Below are positions 11,524 through 23,592 of a stretch of 64,000 nucleotides of DNA, piece by piece. The stretch comes from Meloidogyne chitwoodi. Taxonomy: Eukaryota; Nematoda; Chromadorea; Rhabditida; Meloidogynidae. A program made the position numbers and the translations under genes. The stretch's first letter is position 1. Every line of letters begins with the position of its first letter. Location: contig JACZZP010000022.1 in assembly GCA_015183035.1 (NCBI GenBank), positions 1-64,000 of the forward strand. The letters run 5' to 3'. The notes below the pieces were generated by a model. It made no database searches. It was not told the DNA's origin and saw only the letters and a list, made by a program, of their open reading frames with translations.

Positions 11524-11937
11524 TTTTTAGAAAATGTTTTCTGAAACAAATTTTTTTTTAATTTAAAAATAATTAAAAATAAGATAAACAAATTTAATAT
11601 TTTAAGATAAAAAAAGTTCAAATTTTTTAAATTTTATTAAAAATAAAATCATTAAGAGAATATAAATACATTTTAAACGCAAGGGAAGTGAAACTATTTT
11701 CAATTCTTCCAAGCTTCAAAAAATTAATAACTTACTCAATCCTACAATTCAAAAGAATTAAAATAAAATCACTAACTAAATGTTTAACTACATATCATAT
11801 ATCGCATAAACCCTTCCGCTTATTTTTATGGGGACCTAAACACCACTATTGCCAAAAAATTTAACGAATATAATGCTCAAAAAGTTCAACAATATTTATA
11901 AAAGAAAAAATAATCTTAATAAAGATTCTATTTTAAC

Positions 11938-12157
11938 TCGGAAAAAAACAATGGGGCCGCATCACGAAAATTTGTTATGCGAATATGTTTAATCATTGTT
12001 TTTAATTCCTTCTCGGCCTCAATAAAATCAAATTCCATGGTTGGAGGCAAAATTATTTGTTTAATTCCTGCCACATTGGCTGCCTCTAACTTCCATCGAA
12101 CACCTCCAACAGGCTTTATCCTCCCATCAGCATAAATTTCCCCGAATATACCAATGT
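11938..12157 (-). pseudogene. Terminal exon of a Lon-like protease, left palindrome arm
   Basis: Preceded by an acceptor (TTTTATAG) and reading DIGIFGEIYADGRIKPVGG, then RWKLEAANVAGIKQIILPP, and ending FFSELK with a stop. This matches the end of the S16 Lon protease domain; the Lys in VRWKLEAA aligns with the catalytic Lys of Lon (GIKEKLLAA in bacteria). The exon with the catalytic Ser and the ATPase exons are not in the palindrome, so this is a fragment or the last exon of an interrupted gene. Family assignment is from motif memory. Confidence 0.6.
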
Positions 12158-12645
12158 CTATAAAATAAATGCTTTTTAAATATGTATTATTAATCTCTTA
12201 GTCTTTGTAAAACAATAGTAATTTAGAGTTAGACTGAAAAGTAGACAAAATTAGAATTTTTAAGGTTAAGCAAATCTCTTTATATTTCGTGCCAGGAAAA
12301 AAGGTCAGTGGAAAATAGGTCAGTGGAAATTTGGTCAGTGAAGAAACAGTACAAAAAAATGAAAGAAAATACAAAAATACATGTAAAACACAAATACATT
12401 AGTAACACAACATTTTTTTCATGTATTTTTGTATTTTCTTTCATTTTTTTGTACTGTTTCTTCACTGACCAAATTTCCACTGACCTATTTTCCACTGACC
12501 TTTTTTCCTGGCACGAAATATAAAGAGATTTGCTTAACCTTAAAAATTCTAATTTTGTCTACTTTTCAGTCTAACTCTAAATTACTATTGTTTTACAAAG
12601 ACTAAGAGATTAATAATACATATTTAAAAAGCATTTATTTTATAG

Positions 12646-12875
12646 ACATTGGTATATTCGGGGAAATTTATGCTGATGGGAGGATAAAGCCTGTTGGAGG
12701 TGTTCGATGGAAGTTAGAGGCAGCCAATGTGGCAGGAATTAAACAAATAATTTTGCCTCCAACCATGGAATTTGATTTTATTGAGGCCGAGAAGGAATTA
12801 AAAACAATGATTAAGCCAATTCGCATAACAAATTTTCGTGATGCGGCCCCATTATTTTTTCCCGAGTTAAAATAG
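12646..12875 (+). pseudogene. Terminal exon of a Lon-like protease, right palindrome arm
   Basis: Mirror copy of the left-arm exon, same acceptor and same length class, ending FFPELK with a stop. It differs at few positions: TMIKPIRI here against TMIKHIRI on the left, and a Pro instead of Ser near the end. Both copies stay open, so either could be the working last exon, but no upstream Lon exons are present on either side of the centre. Confidence 0.6.
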
Positions 12876-13202
12876 AATTTTTATTAAGATTATTTTTTCT
12901 TTTATAAATATTGTTGAACTTTTTGAGCATTATATTCGTTAAATTTTTTGGCAATAGTGGTGTTTAGGTCCCCATAAAAATAAGCGGAAGGGTTTATGCG
13001 ATATATGATATGTAGTTAAACATTTAGTTAGTGATTTTATTTTATTTTCAAATGAAGAGAAGTCAAGCTTCAAAAAAATTATTAAAAAATAACCTCGAAC
13101 CAACCACAGTTCAAAAGAATTAAAATAATGCCAAAAACGACACAAAGAAAAAATAACCGAATAAATTTATATATTATTCAATAGAAATTCTTTTTTCTAT
13201 TC

Positions 13203-14516
13203 TTAAACTGCAGATCCTACTGCCGAAGATTTTACTATGCCAAACATTTCGCATTGAATCTGCGCCGAAACCTAAATAAATTTTTTAAATTTATTTTTAA
13301 AAAATGTAAAAAAACCTCCTTCCAATTCTTCGAAAAAAACTTTTCGCGTAGCCTAAAAAATGTTTGAGCAGTTAACAACGAATCAGAGCCAGCCTGATGA
13401 CGTTTTCCGATACGTTGAACATCCAATTGATTAGCAATTTCTTGAAGACCTCCAGTTAATTTTGCGTTTGAAGGAGCAGGTTGACGGAGGAGCACTTTAA
13501 TATCATAACTAATTGGGAAGAGTTTTTTGTGACTGAAAAAAGAAGTGAGACAATAATCAAATTTGAAAAGAATAAATTTATTCCCTTACTATAAAAAGAA
13601 GTCATTCTCATCCTCAGGCAAATTGTCCAGCAAAATTGCTTTGATTAAATATGCAAAATCGAAGCAACTATGAAATGTAATCCAGGTTATACGCTTATCA
13701 ACTAATAATCCTGAAGTTGTCAATAATTCGCCAAAATTTTCCATTAAAATTCCCTCCTTCTAAAAAAACAAGAAATTTAAAATCGACACAAGCGAAAAAA
13801 AACCTGATGCCTAGCGAAATTAAAACCTGCATCTCTAAGAAGTTCAACTGAATCTGGGCTAGACATATCCTCAGCAAGACTAAAAAATTGAAATTTAAAA
13901 TTAAAAAAAAAAAAATACTTAAAATGAAGATTAAATTGCCAAATATCTCGGTTTGGAGTCAAATCACCATTTTCGTTCATTAACGTAAATCCAACCTGAA
14001 AAATATTATTTAAAGTAATTCTTTTAATACAACAAATGTAACATTTTTTAAATATATTAGTCTCCTTAAGGTCAGCGCCCAAAGACATTTTTTGAATTGT
14101 TACAGCCTCTTATTTTTTGGAATATAACTTTTCCATCTTTTTAATCATAAATTTGCAAAATCAGCAAATATAGGTTCCCAAAAGAGCCCCCAGATCAATA
14201 AATACTTTATACAAAAAACCTTTTTATCAATCATCTTGCCTGTATCAACTTGAGCAGATTCACATTAACATAAAGCTGATTGTAGTTGAAATTGTCTTTT
14301 GATGTAAATTGCCCTACTGGAGTATACAGCACACCAGGAAATTCTGTATCCATTGCAACAAAAGGATAATCGTCAATAAATTCACGAAGAGAGCCAAATT
14401 CTTCTTCTAAATTTGAAGCCCAAACATCATGAAGCGTCACATCCTTTAAATAAATTAAAAGTTTTAATAATATTGAGGTATAAAAATCAAAATTAAACCT
14501 GAATTTTAACAACCAT
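13203..14516 (-). CDS. ccf-1: CAF1 deadenylase, catalytic subunit of CCR4-NOT (CNOT7/8 family)
   Basis: Shortens mRNA poly(A) tails within CCR4-NOT. The DEDD exonuclease residues are readable: Asp and Glu in FVAMDTEFPGV, Asp in FHSCFDFAYLIKA (Tyr and Gly of the vertebrate motif are Cys and Phe here), and the last acid in HQAGSDSLLTAQTFFRLRE. Further family blocks are VWASNLEEEF at the start, NRDIWQFNL, GFNFARHQ, KRITWITF and FPISYDIKVLL. Five or six exons; starts MVVKIQ and ends SSAVGSAV. Length is close to the family norm. The gene lies just right of the Lon-bearing palindrome. Confidence 0.95.
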
Positions 14517-15024
14517 TTATTTTAATAAATTATAATTAAATTAATTAATGGAGAAAAGTCACTAAAAAAAAGTTTATATAAATACACATTTTTTAGAAAA
14601 TATAAAAAAATGTAGACATTGTGCGAGGCAAAGCAAAGCACAAACAACAGAAAAAAATAACAAAAACAATCTTGCACCAGTCACAAATTGTGATGTTTTT
14701 CTCTATTTTTACTTTTATTCGTTTATATGTTTTAAAATATTATTATTGGTTAGATATTTTGTAAAGTTTACATTTTGAAATTTAAGTATTATATAAAAGG
14801 AAAAAATGAATAGTATACAAATCGAAGAGACAGAAAATGGATAAACATAAAAAGTAAGAAAAACTTTATATTAAATGGGAGACCATAGACTTTTAGTCTT
14901 TTATTACTTTACTGTAGTTGTTTTTTATTTTTGTATTATTTTTTGATCGTTCTTTTTACCCTTATTTTATTTTTTTTATAGTTAAGTAATATTTGTCTCA
15001 AAAATCTAAACTTTTGTCAGAAAA
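14517..15024. promoter_or_regulatory. Divergent intergenic region between ccf-1 and rpl-32
   Basis: About 500 bases with no gene. It must hold the promoters of both neighbours. A polypyrimidine stretch and acceptor-like TTTTTTATAG at about 14970-14982, upstream of the rpl-32 ATG, could be a trans-splice site (inference). Confidence 0.4.
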
Positions 15025-15575
15025 ATGGTTTCTGTAAACGGAAAAAAAGTCAAGATTGTCAAGAAGCGGACTCGCCGTTTTACTCGTCATGAATCTGATC
15101 GTTACCTTCGTGTCAAACCAAACTGGCGCAAACCAAAGGGTATTGATAACCGAGTACGACGACGCTTCAAAGGGCAGCGGAAGATGCCAAAAATTGGATA
15201 TCGAAATGCTCGATTGACACGTCACATGCTTCCAAGTGGTTTTCGAAAAGTTTTGGTTCACAATTCAAAGGTTTATTTTGTTAAACGTTTTAAGAGTTTT
15301 TTGCATTGTGTAGGATTCCTTTTAAGCGATTATCTTATATTAATTATTCTATCAGTAAATTTCAAGTTTAGGACTTGGACGTTCTTTTGATGCAAAACAA
15401 GCAATATTGTGGTGAAATTGGACATGCAGTTAGTTCAAAGAAGCGAAAGGAAATTGTTGAACGGGTATTTTTTTTAAATGTTTTTCAAATTTTAAAAACT
15501 TATTTTAAGGCAAAACAATTACGCATCACTCTTACTAATGGAAACGCTCGGCTTCGTACTGAGGAGAATGAATAG
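15025..15575 (+). CDS. rpl-32: 60S ribosomal protein L32 (eL32)
   Basis: Cytosolic large-subunit protein. Three exons: 15025-15270 ([67 protein letters not shown]), then about 15371-15463 ([29 protein letters not shown]), then a short last exon ([20 protein letters not shown]). All conserved eL32 blocks are present and length fits. Introns begin GTTT. Confidence 0.97.
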
Positions 15576-15902
15576 AAGGAAGTCATTTTTTGTTATTGCT
15601 TGAGTAAATTGTGTTGGGTTTATTTTTGTTAAATATTTCATCAAAAATGTGTTTATATTGATGAATAAAATTTAAAAAATTTTGAAACTGTCTTCATTGG
15701 TTTTATTCCTTTTTTTATTTATTTTTTGTCTTAATTTGTATTTTTTTTTATTTATATTGGATTATGCAATCTTTAGATTTTAAACATTAGACTTAAGGGA
15801 AATAAAGGGTTAGGGCTGTACTCTGCAATATTTAACTAACTTTCAAATATTGCAATTATTTCCCCCTTTATTTTAAATTCTTTTATAGACACATTTTAGA
15901 AA

Positions 15903-18487
15903 ATGGATAATAAAGAAACGCCTTCATCAAAAAGGGCCTCAATAAATTTTACTCGAAATCATCCTGGAAGTTTATCACCTCGCCGTTTCCCTACAAGTTC
16001 GAGTTACGCTTCTGCTTTGTCTTCAACTGCTGCAAGTGCTTTTTACCCTTCTGCTGCTATTCGGCGTGAACTTGCATTGGAAAGAGATGAAAGTAATGCA
16101 ACGACCACTGGAAGAGCTTCTAGTGCTAGTAGAAGGCAGCATAACACAGGTTTTGAATTGTTTTACTGTTCTGGTCATTTGCGGTTTTCTTTTATATTTT
16201 TTACGTCCATTAAAGAATTCGTTCATTTTTGTCTCCATCAACCAAATTTAGGTCCTTCGCCAACTCCCGTTTCTCGCCGTTCAATGGATTTTGATCCAAC
16301 AATTGCAAATATACGTAGTCAAAGGAGGTCTTTACTAGGCCAGCAGTTACCAACAAATATCTCTACCACTGGGGTGAGAGAAGGAAGAAGAATGTGGAAT
16401 GTTTGGAAAATTAGAAAATTAGTTGAGCAAAAATTTTGGGAACGGAGAGAATTTTTTGTTTTTATAGGTTTTGAGATTTTTTGAGGAATTTTTAAATTAT
16501 TCTATGTAGGGGTTTGTAAGTTTTTTTTATTTTTTAGGGGGAATTTTAGCCTTTTTTGAGGAGATTAACATTTCATAATCCAATAAATTTTAATTAAAAA
16601 TTATTTTTAAATTTATTTTAAATTATAAAGGCAATAATGACTCTACAAAATGCAACTCCAAAAATAGACAATAGGCCAGCTATAATTATAGAGATTGGGA
16701 GCAGACTGACTAGGTTTTATTTTTTAATACCTCTTAATTTTTTAATTATTTTTTACTTTAAGAGTTGGATTTGCTGGAGATTTGGTCCCTGTAGAGGTGT
16801 TCAAAACACCTGTTTTTGATTGGAAAATAAATAATATTGTAATGTTCCTTCGAGATATTATTTTCAGGTTTTTAATATTTTTAATATTTTCTATTCTGAA
16901 ATTTTAACTTTTTGTCTGTTCTAATAGCTTAACCTTTATTTAATTTATTTTTTAGAAAATTAATTACTTCTATTTGTTCTCGCCGTGTTGTTATTGTTGA
17001 ATCTTTGCTTACTCCTACTTGGCAGCGTCTGGCTTTGGTTTACTTTTTAAATTTATTTTTTTAATAAAATTTTTTTTAAGGCTCATGCTTTGTTTGATTG
17101 TGCGTCTTTAGCTCCACATTCAATTTTATTTGCTCCATCACATTTGTTATGTTCTTTTCCGTTTAATGCTCGAACTTGTATTGTGCTCGATTTGGGGGCG
17201 AATGAAGCTGTTCTTTTTCCGGTTTATTTTTTTAAATAAGGGAATTTTTGTTTAAATTCTCCCCTTTATTTTTAGATTGTTGAAGGCATTTTAATGCTTA
17301 AAAATTGGGAGACATCTATTAATGCTTGTGCTAGTGCTTTAGAGTCTGAAGCAAAAAGATTAATGCTAAAATTTGGACAAGTTAGAAAGCGACCTTTGAT
17401 TTTACCAGAAAGTATTGAAGAAAGGGACGAAGTTGAAGCAGGTTTTTTTCGAAAAATTCTTTTTATATTACCAAAAAACTTCAGTTGATGATAAAGATGA
17501 TGGCCGTCCTTTTGCTGAATGTGATTTGGCCTTAGCCGATTCTATGCGTCTTTGGGAAGATTTAGTTTTTCGCTTTTGTTTTGTGACAACTGCTGCTAGG
17601 GGAAGACGTCTTCAACAACATTGTATTTTTCTTTTTATTTTTTTAAATTTAAATATTCTCTCCTAGTGGCAAATCCTGATTCTCCATTAATTACTCGACC
17701 TGTTCCTCCCGTTCAACTCCAATTTGGTGCAGAACTGCTTTATATTCCTGGTAAAGTGAGAGAAGCTGTTGCTGAACTACTTTTTACGCATAACGATGAA
17801 AATTGCTGCCGTTCTGTTCCACAATTAATTTTGGATTGCATTTCTAGGGTTTTAATTTATTTTAAATTTATTAAAATTATTTTTAATTTTTAGGTTCCAA
17901 TTGATTTACGGCGTGAATTGCTTCAAAATTTGCTTATTGTTGGTGGGATAAGTCGACTACCTGGATTTTTGGCTAGATTAAAGGTTTAAATTTTTCCAAA
18001 ATTTTTATTTTTTAAAAAAGACTGAACTTCTCGATTTAATTGCTGATGGATACAAACCACAATTATCTCCGACTCTTGTAGACATTAAATTTTATCAATT
18101 TCCGAGAGATGTTGCTGGTGAATTGTTTTGTTCTTGGCTTGGAGGTTTTTTTATTTTTTTAATTAAAGTATTAGAAGAGGTATTGGATACCTAAAAAACG
18201 CTTTTTATTGATCTAAACTCAGAAGACCTTTTGAATATTTTTGGACACTTTAGAGTATTTTTGAACATTTTTGGAAATTTTTTCCATTTTTTGGAATTTA
18301 AAATACCTTAGATTTTCAAAATTAATTTTTTTTAAAATTTAAAGGTTCAATGTTTGGCTCTTTGGATTACATTGTTGATCAAAGGTCTATAACAAAACTG
18401 GAATGGCGTAGAACAAGAAAATTGAAAGATTGGACAGACGAAATAGACAATTATTTTGAATTAAATTTTATTAAAAATGGCGCATAA
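15903..18487 (+). CDS. arp-11: Actin-related protein 10/11 (dynactin pointed-end subunit, ACTR10)
   Basis: Arp11 caps the pointed end of the dynactin filament with p62, p25 and p27. The actin-like part starts at AIIIEIGSRLTR-VGFAGDLVP (about 16670-16800) and continues with SRRVVIVESLLTPTWQRLAL, LFAPSHLL, TCIVLDLGANEAVLFPIVEG, ELLYIPGKVREAVAELLF, QLILDCISRVPIDLRRELL, LLIVGGISRLPGFLARLK, a GELFCSWLGG-SMFGSLDYI block and EWRRTRKLKDWTD. These align block by block with human ACTR10. It carries an N-terminal extension of roughly 130 residues rich in Ser, Arg and Ala (starting MDNKETPSSKRASINF) that human ACTR10 lacks. About twelve exons. ALKBH6-like gene starts only 123 nt downstream. Confidence 0.9.
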
Positions 18488-18610
18488 AAATTTTTTAATT
18501 TGAAACATTTTTTTGTAATCTCTTAACGATTACTTGAACTTCAAGACTCGATACAGTCTTTTCCTCACATAATTAATTATAAATTTTCTTTTTTATTTTT
18601 AGAACAAAAA

Positions 18611-19645
<1,035 letters not shown>

Positions 19646-19816
19646 AAAATTAAAGAGTTAAGTGCTGTGATAATATACATATATGTATGCATTTCTGATT
19701 GATTATAAAAGTGTTTTAAAGAGATTTTGGATTAATTCTTATTTTTTACATTTTTAAATACATATATTTTTTATAATTTTAATTTATTTTTAAGCTTTAA
19801 AGTTAAATTTTGTAAA

Positions 19817-22241
19817 AATGAATCCTTCACTTACCAGATTTGTTACGTTTCAGAAGTTGTTGAGCCGGATAATTTGTATGATTTTTTAAAATTAATTTAT
19901 ATTTTTCTATTATTTTTCAGATAATTCAAGAGCATCTGTTTCATTTTTGCCTAATGATTTTGTTGAAAGTTCTTCATTACATGAAGAAATTCCTCAAAAT
20001 GAGCCTAAATATGTACACGAAATGGTTGGAAGAAAACGACAAACTCGAATAGTTTATGGCTCTGGTTTATTATTTTAAATTAAAAATATAATTTAATTAA
20101 TAATCTAGGTGTTATTTATTTTTTAAATAATTTATTAAAATTAATTTAATAATAAATGAATTAAATAATTTAGGTATGTGCTCAACAGGTGCTTTAGCAA
20201 TAGAAAAACTTTTAACTCCGCCTGTTCTTAAACAATGTGTATGTTTTTTAAGTTTATTTTTTTGTTTTTCAGGTTTATGTTTTTTAATGTTTTATGTTTA
20301 TTTGTGTTTTTCTTATTCTTTATTTTTCAAGTTTGTGTTTTTTTAATTGTTGTGTTTCAAGTTTATTTTTATTTGTGTTTTTTAATTTTACACTTAAAAA
20401 TATACAATTTTAAAAATTTCAGTTATGGCAACCTATGCGTATTTTACGTATGAACACAAAAAAGATTAAATTTATTGCTGCTGGTTGTGGATTTTCTTTG
20501 TTTGCTTCTAACAACGGTTATTTTTATTTTGCTTCGTTTTCAATTTTTATTATTTTAGAACTTTACGGATCAGGTTTAAACAATTTTTATCAACTTTCTG
20601 GACCAAAAAGAAGGGACGAAGAGGAGAGGTTTAATTAATTTTATTTTTTTGTAAATTTAATTTTTAAAGACCAAACTTAGAATTTGGCTATGCTGGAAGA
20701 AATGAAGCAGAAATGTGGTATATACACGGAAGAAAAATTGCTTTGCCTGAAAATATAGGAAATATTCGTTGTATAAGTGCAGGAAGAATGGTTTGATTTT
20801 TTTTATAAAAAATATTTTGTGCAAAAAAACTCGTTCTCTTCCTCCTTATATTTCCCCTATCTTCCCACTATTTAACAAAAATTATTTAGAATTGCTTCAT
20901 ATAATTCTAAAAATTTAAAAATGAAAATAGAGTTCTTCGGGGATAAAAAACAAATTAATTATTATTTAAAAATTTAATAAATTTAATTTTCAGCATTCTG
21001 TACTGCTCACTGATACTAACAAAATCTTTTGCTTTGGAAGTAATACTCATGGACAGTGTGGAGGTTTTTTTTTTAATTTTATTTTAAATTAATTTTTTAA
21101 ATTAAATTTGAGCTGATCCACTCGTTCATCAAGTGGTTACTCATGATAACAAATATTTACTTTATGAAATGGATGTGTCTTCGATGATTGAAGAAGATGT
21201 GGAAATTGTCAAGGTTTTTTTAAATTTTAATTTTTAAAAATTAATTTTCTTTCTTCAGGTCCACGCTTCTTTAGACACAACATTTGCTTTATGCTCAAAT
21301 GGCAAATTATTTACTTGGGGTTTAGGCACAGATGGCCAATTAGGCAATGGAAATACACAATTCCAGTGGAAACCATCTCTAGTCGGTGGAGATGTGGAAG
21401 GAGAAAAAATTGTGGAAATTGGCGGAAGCACAGAGTTTGTTGTTTTTTTAATTTTATAAATAAGATTTAAATTTAAGTACTCTAGTTGCTGTAAATTCTG
21501 ACGGAGTTCTTTTTATTTGGGGTCAAAATGAATATGGACAAATGTGTTCGATAACTGATGAACCTCAGGTTTAATCTTTTATTTTTAAATAAAATTAACC
21601 ACAAAAATCCAAATCTTCAAAATTAAAAATAAATAGGTATTTTTAATATTTTTTTCCAGATATTTTTTCCTCAACAAGTTCCTTTCAAATTGGGCAAAAT
21701 TGTAGGAGCTGAAGCTACTGGTGTTTCTTGGTTTTTTTAATTAATTTTATTTTTTAAATATTTTTTTCTAGTATTGTTTGCAATTCTGATGGACAAGTAT
21801 TTACTTGGGGATCACATGTACTCGGTTTTGGCCCAAAAATTGAAAAACTAACAAAACCAATGCAAATTGATCCTCCACTTTTTACATCAGCGATGAATGA
21901 AAGAAATGGAGTTGTTAAAGTTTGTGATTAAATTTTAAATAATTTTATATTTTTTAAAAAAGGTTTTTGCTGGTGGTAGTTGTATGGGGGCATTGACTGA
22001 AGGGGGGCATTTGGTTATTTTTAAAAAATTATTTTAATTTTTAATTTTTTTAAGTTTACTTGGGGATCAAATAGGCAAGGTGTTTTAGCACTTTCTCATC
22101 GAAATCATCAATATTTTCCTTTTCAAGTATTTATTTAAATTTAATTTTATTAATTTAATTTTATAGGTTTCATTTTCCGAAAGTATAAAAGATGCATCTT
22201 TTGGCCCAAATCATTCATTATTTTTAACAAATAAAGTTTAA
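19817..22241 (+). CDS. RCC1-like protein, mitochondrial RCC1L/WBSCR16 family
   Basis: RCC1L is a mitochondrial seven-bladed propeller linked to mitoribosome assembly and OPA1. About thirteen small exons. Propeller repeat signatures are seen in order: IFCFGSNTHGQCG, LFTWGLGTDGQLGNGN, LFIWGQNEYGQMC, VFTWGSHVLGFG and LFTWGSNRQGVLAL, each followed by blade residues; the last exon ends SLFLTNKV. The N-terminus MNPSLTRFVTFQKLLSR is basic and suits a presequence. A Gly-Arg-rich stretch YAGRNEAEMWYIHGR resembles RCC1L. The first four exons are duplicated, inverted, at 5190-5955. It starts 171 nt after ALKBH6. Confidence 0.87.
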
Positions 22242-22246
22242 AATTT

Positions 22247-22370
22247 ATTGGTGCAAACAAATGAAACCTTACGTCAATTAGCAAAAATAACGGATGTTGG
22301 AACAAACGAAATGTTGTGAGGCATATTACAATCGGAATTTGTCGACATATTTGCTCATTTTTTGTTAAGG
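22247..22370 (+). pseudogene. Decayed fragment of the RBM22 gene
   Basis: Nucleotides match the exon of RBM22 at about 44,740-44,960 (minus strand). Translated pieces LVQT, QLAKITDVGTNEML and HICSF-like follow the parent ([29 protein letters not shown]), but there are deletions, a stop after NEML and frame shifts. It begins 6 nt after the RCC1L stop and ends where the left arm of the foldback repeat starts. Confidence 0.75.
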
Positions 22371-22477
22371 TTTATTTTAACTTACTAATTAATAAAAATA
22401 TATAGATATTAGTATTTATTTATACTACAAGGCATGACATAATATATTATTTATGTTTAGCCTTCCCTTTTGGTTTA

Positions 22478-22684
22478 TTAATACCTCCCTCGTTTAAATT
22501 TAAAAATAACCTTTAAAAAATAACCTCCACTGAAGCATTCAATAGAAGCACCTTTTTTGCCAAAATTGCAAATTGCCACCACGAAGCAGAAAAAAGCTAA
22601 AAATTAAAAAAAATATTAAAATTGATTAAAAAAATAAAAAGTATATTTACAAATGATTGATACATTGATAAAATCAAAAAACAT
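22478..22684 (-). CDS. Putative small secreted peptide (50 residues), left arm
   Basis: Two exons: 22651-22684 and 22478-22596, joined across a 54-nt intron (GTAAATATAC ... TTTTTAG). The product starts MFFDFINVSIISFFCFVVAI, a hydrophobic signal-peptide-like stretch, followed by CNFGKKGASIECFSGGYF and a basic tail LKVIFKFKRGRY. I do not recognise the family. Signs that it may be real: an intron with good borders, a signal sequence, and open copies of exon 2 in the other arm with conservative differences. Against: very short, in a repeat, no codon evidence of selection. Confidence 0.45.
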
Positions 22685-22728
22685 TTTTATTCAACAAAAT
22701 AGTATATATATTTTTTTTTAATTTTAAG

Positions 22729-22847
22729 CTTTTTTCTGCTTCGTGGTGGCAATTTGCAATATTGGCAAAAAAGGTGCTTCTATTGAATGCTTCGGTGGAG
22801 GTTATTTTTTAAAGGTTATTTTTAAATTTAAACGAGGGAGGTATTAA
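22729..22847 (+). pseudogene. Second copy of the small peptide exon, right arm
   Basis: Mirror copy of exon 2 with an acceptor-like TTTTAAG before it. It stays open to the same stop and reads CNIGKKGASIECFGGGYF; relative to the left arm only Phe to Ile and Ser to Gly changed. There is no exon 1 or start codon on this side, so it is probably not translated alone. Confidence 0.5.
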
Positions 22848-23148
22848 TAAACCAAAAGGGAAGGCTAAACATAAATAATATATTATGTCATGCCTTGTAG
22901 TATAAATAAATACTAATATCTATATATTTTTATTAATTAGTAAGTTAAAATAATAATTTGTTTGTTTAACATAAAATAATTATAAAAATTGAGAATTTTA
23001 AAGCATTTGTTGATAAATTACTAAATCATATTTTTTTTAAATATTTGTAAAATGTATTCAGTTTTAATCGGCATCGACTCAATTCAAATTTAATAGCTTG
23101 TTTTTCTATTAAATTTGAAATTTTTTAAGTTTTTAAGCTGACAATAAA

Positions 23149-23592
23149 ATGAAAAAACAAAATAATTCTATTGAAAATAATCTTCATAAAAGTATTTGGT
23201 GTGATGGATGTAACAAAGAGATTCGTGGACGTCGCTATAAATGTTTGATTTGTCCAGATTTTGATTTATGCCAGTTATGTGAGCAGAGAAATGAACACTT
23301 TGGGCATGCTATGCTAAGACTGGTCAAACCGGATACATTGGTATTTTAATATTAAAATTAATTAAATCTATTATGTGGCACTTGGAGATTTTTAAAATTT
23401 TTCTCTTATTTAAAAAATGTATTTTAGTTGCCGGAATGGTTAAAATTAAAAGATGAGGGCCTTATCCAAATAAAAAATACTCAGAGGAAAAATAGTCCAG
23501 CTCAAAAAAGGAGGTCTAATTCAACAACTGGTAATACGAAAAAAACTACACCAAGAATTAGCCAAAAAAGTAAAATTTCAATGACTAAATAA
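23149..23592 (+). CDS. Short ZZ-type zinc-finger protein (p62/SQSTM1-like paralog)
   Basis: Two exons. Exon 1 (23149-23339) encodes one ZZ finger: [20 protein letters not shown], then PDFDLCQLCEQRNEHFGHAM and LRLVKPDTL. Exon 2 (from about 23429) is a basic, Ser/Thr-rich tail with runs such as SSPAQKRRSNSTTGNTKK, ending SKISMTK. The ZZ finger is nearly that of the two large p62-like genes downstream, but the PB1, LIR and UBA parts are absent. In p62 the ZZ domain binds N-degrons and RIP1; here that is only an analogy. The short product could compete with full adaptors (inference). Confidence 0.75.

Larger units (their letters stand above)
11760..13045. repeat. 1.29-kb near-perfect palindrome (inverted duplication)
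   Basis: Left arm 11760-12383 and right arm 12420-13045 are reverse complements with only a few differences, around a 36-base centre (12384-12419). Each arm carries, from the centre outwards: a stretch translatable as MENRSVEIWSVKKQ in both orientations, the last exon of a Lon-like gene, its 3' flank, and non-coding DNA. The arms end at 11760 and 13045. No terminal repeats or target-site duplications were obvious. Either a true inverted duplication or a foldback assembly artefact. Confidence 0.9.
22372..22953. repeat. Foldback repeat with about 240-bp arms
   Basis: Left arm 22372-22615 and right arm 22706-22953 are near-perfect reverse complements around a loop of about 90 bases. The loop side of the left arm carries extra sequence (exon 1 and intron of a small gene) missing on the right. 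Part of the left arm plus loop recurs at 40,605-40,850. Arms share at least one coding-looking exon. No target-site duplication was found by eye. Confidence 0.88.

Noticed and set aside
12280..12523. Identical 71-codon frames on both strands (MENRSVEIWSVKKQ)
   Set aside because: They are the mirror halves of the palindrome centre and read through it; no homology or signal.
16023..16251. Frames on both strands over ACTR10 exon 1
   Set aside because: Shadows of the real exon and its intron.
22729..22847. snRNA-like reading of the foldback arm
   Set aside because: Compared by memory with U4 and U6 because of GTGGCAAT and GTGCTTC words; conserved boxes and 3' parts do not match, while the protein reading with an intron fits better.
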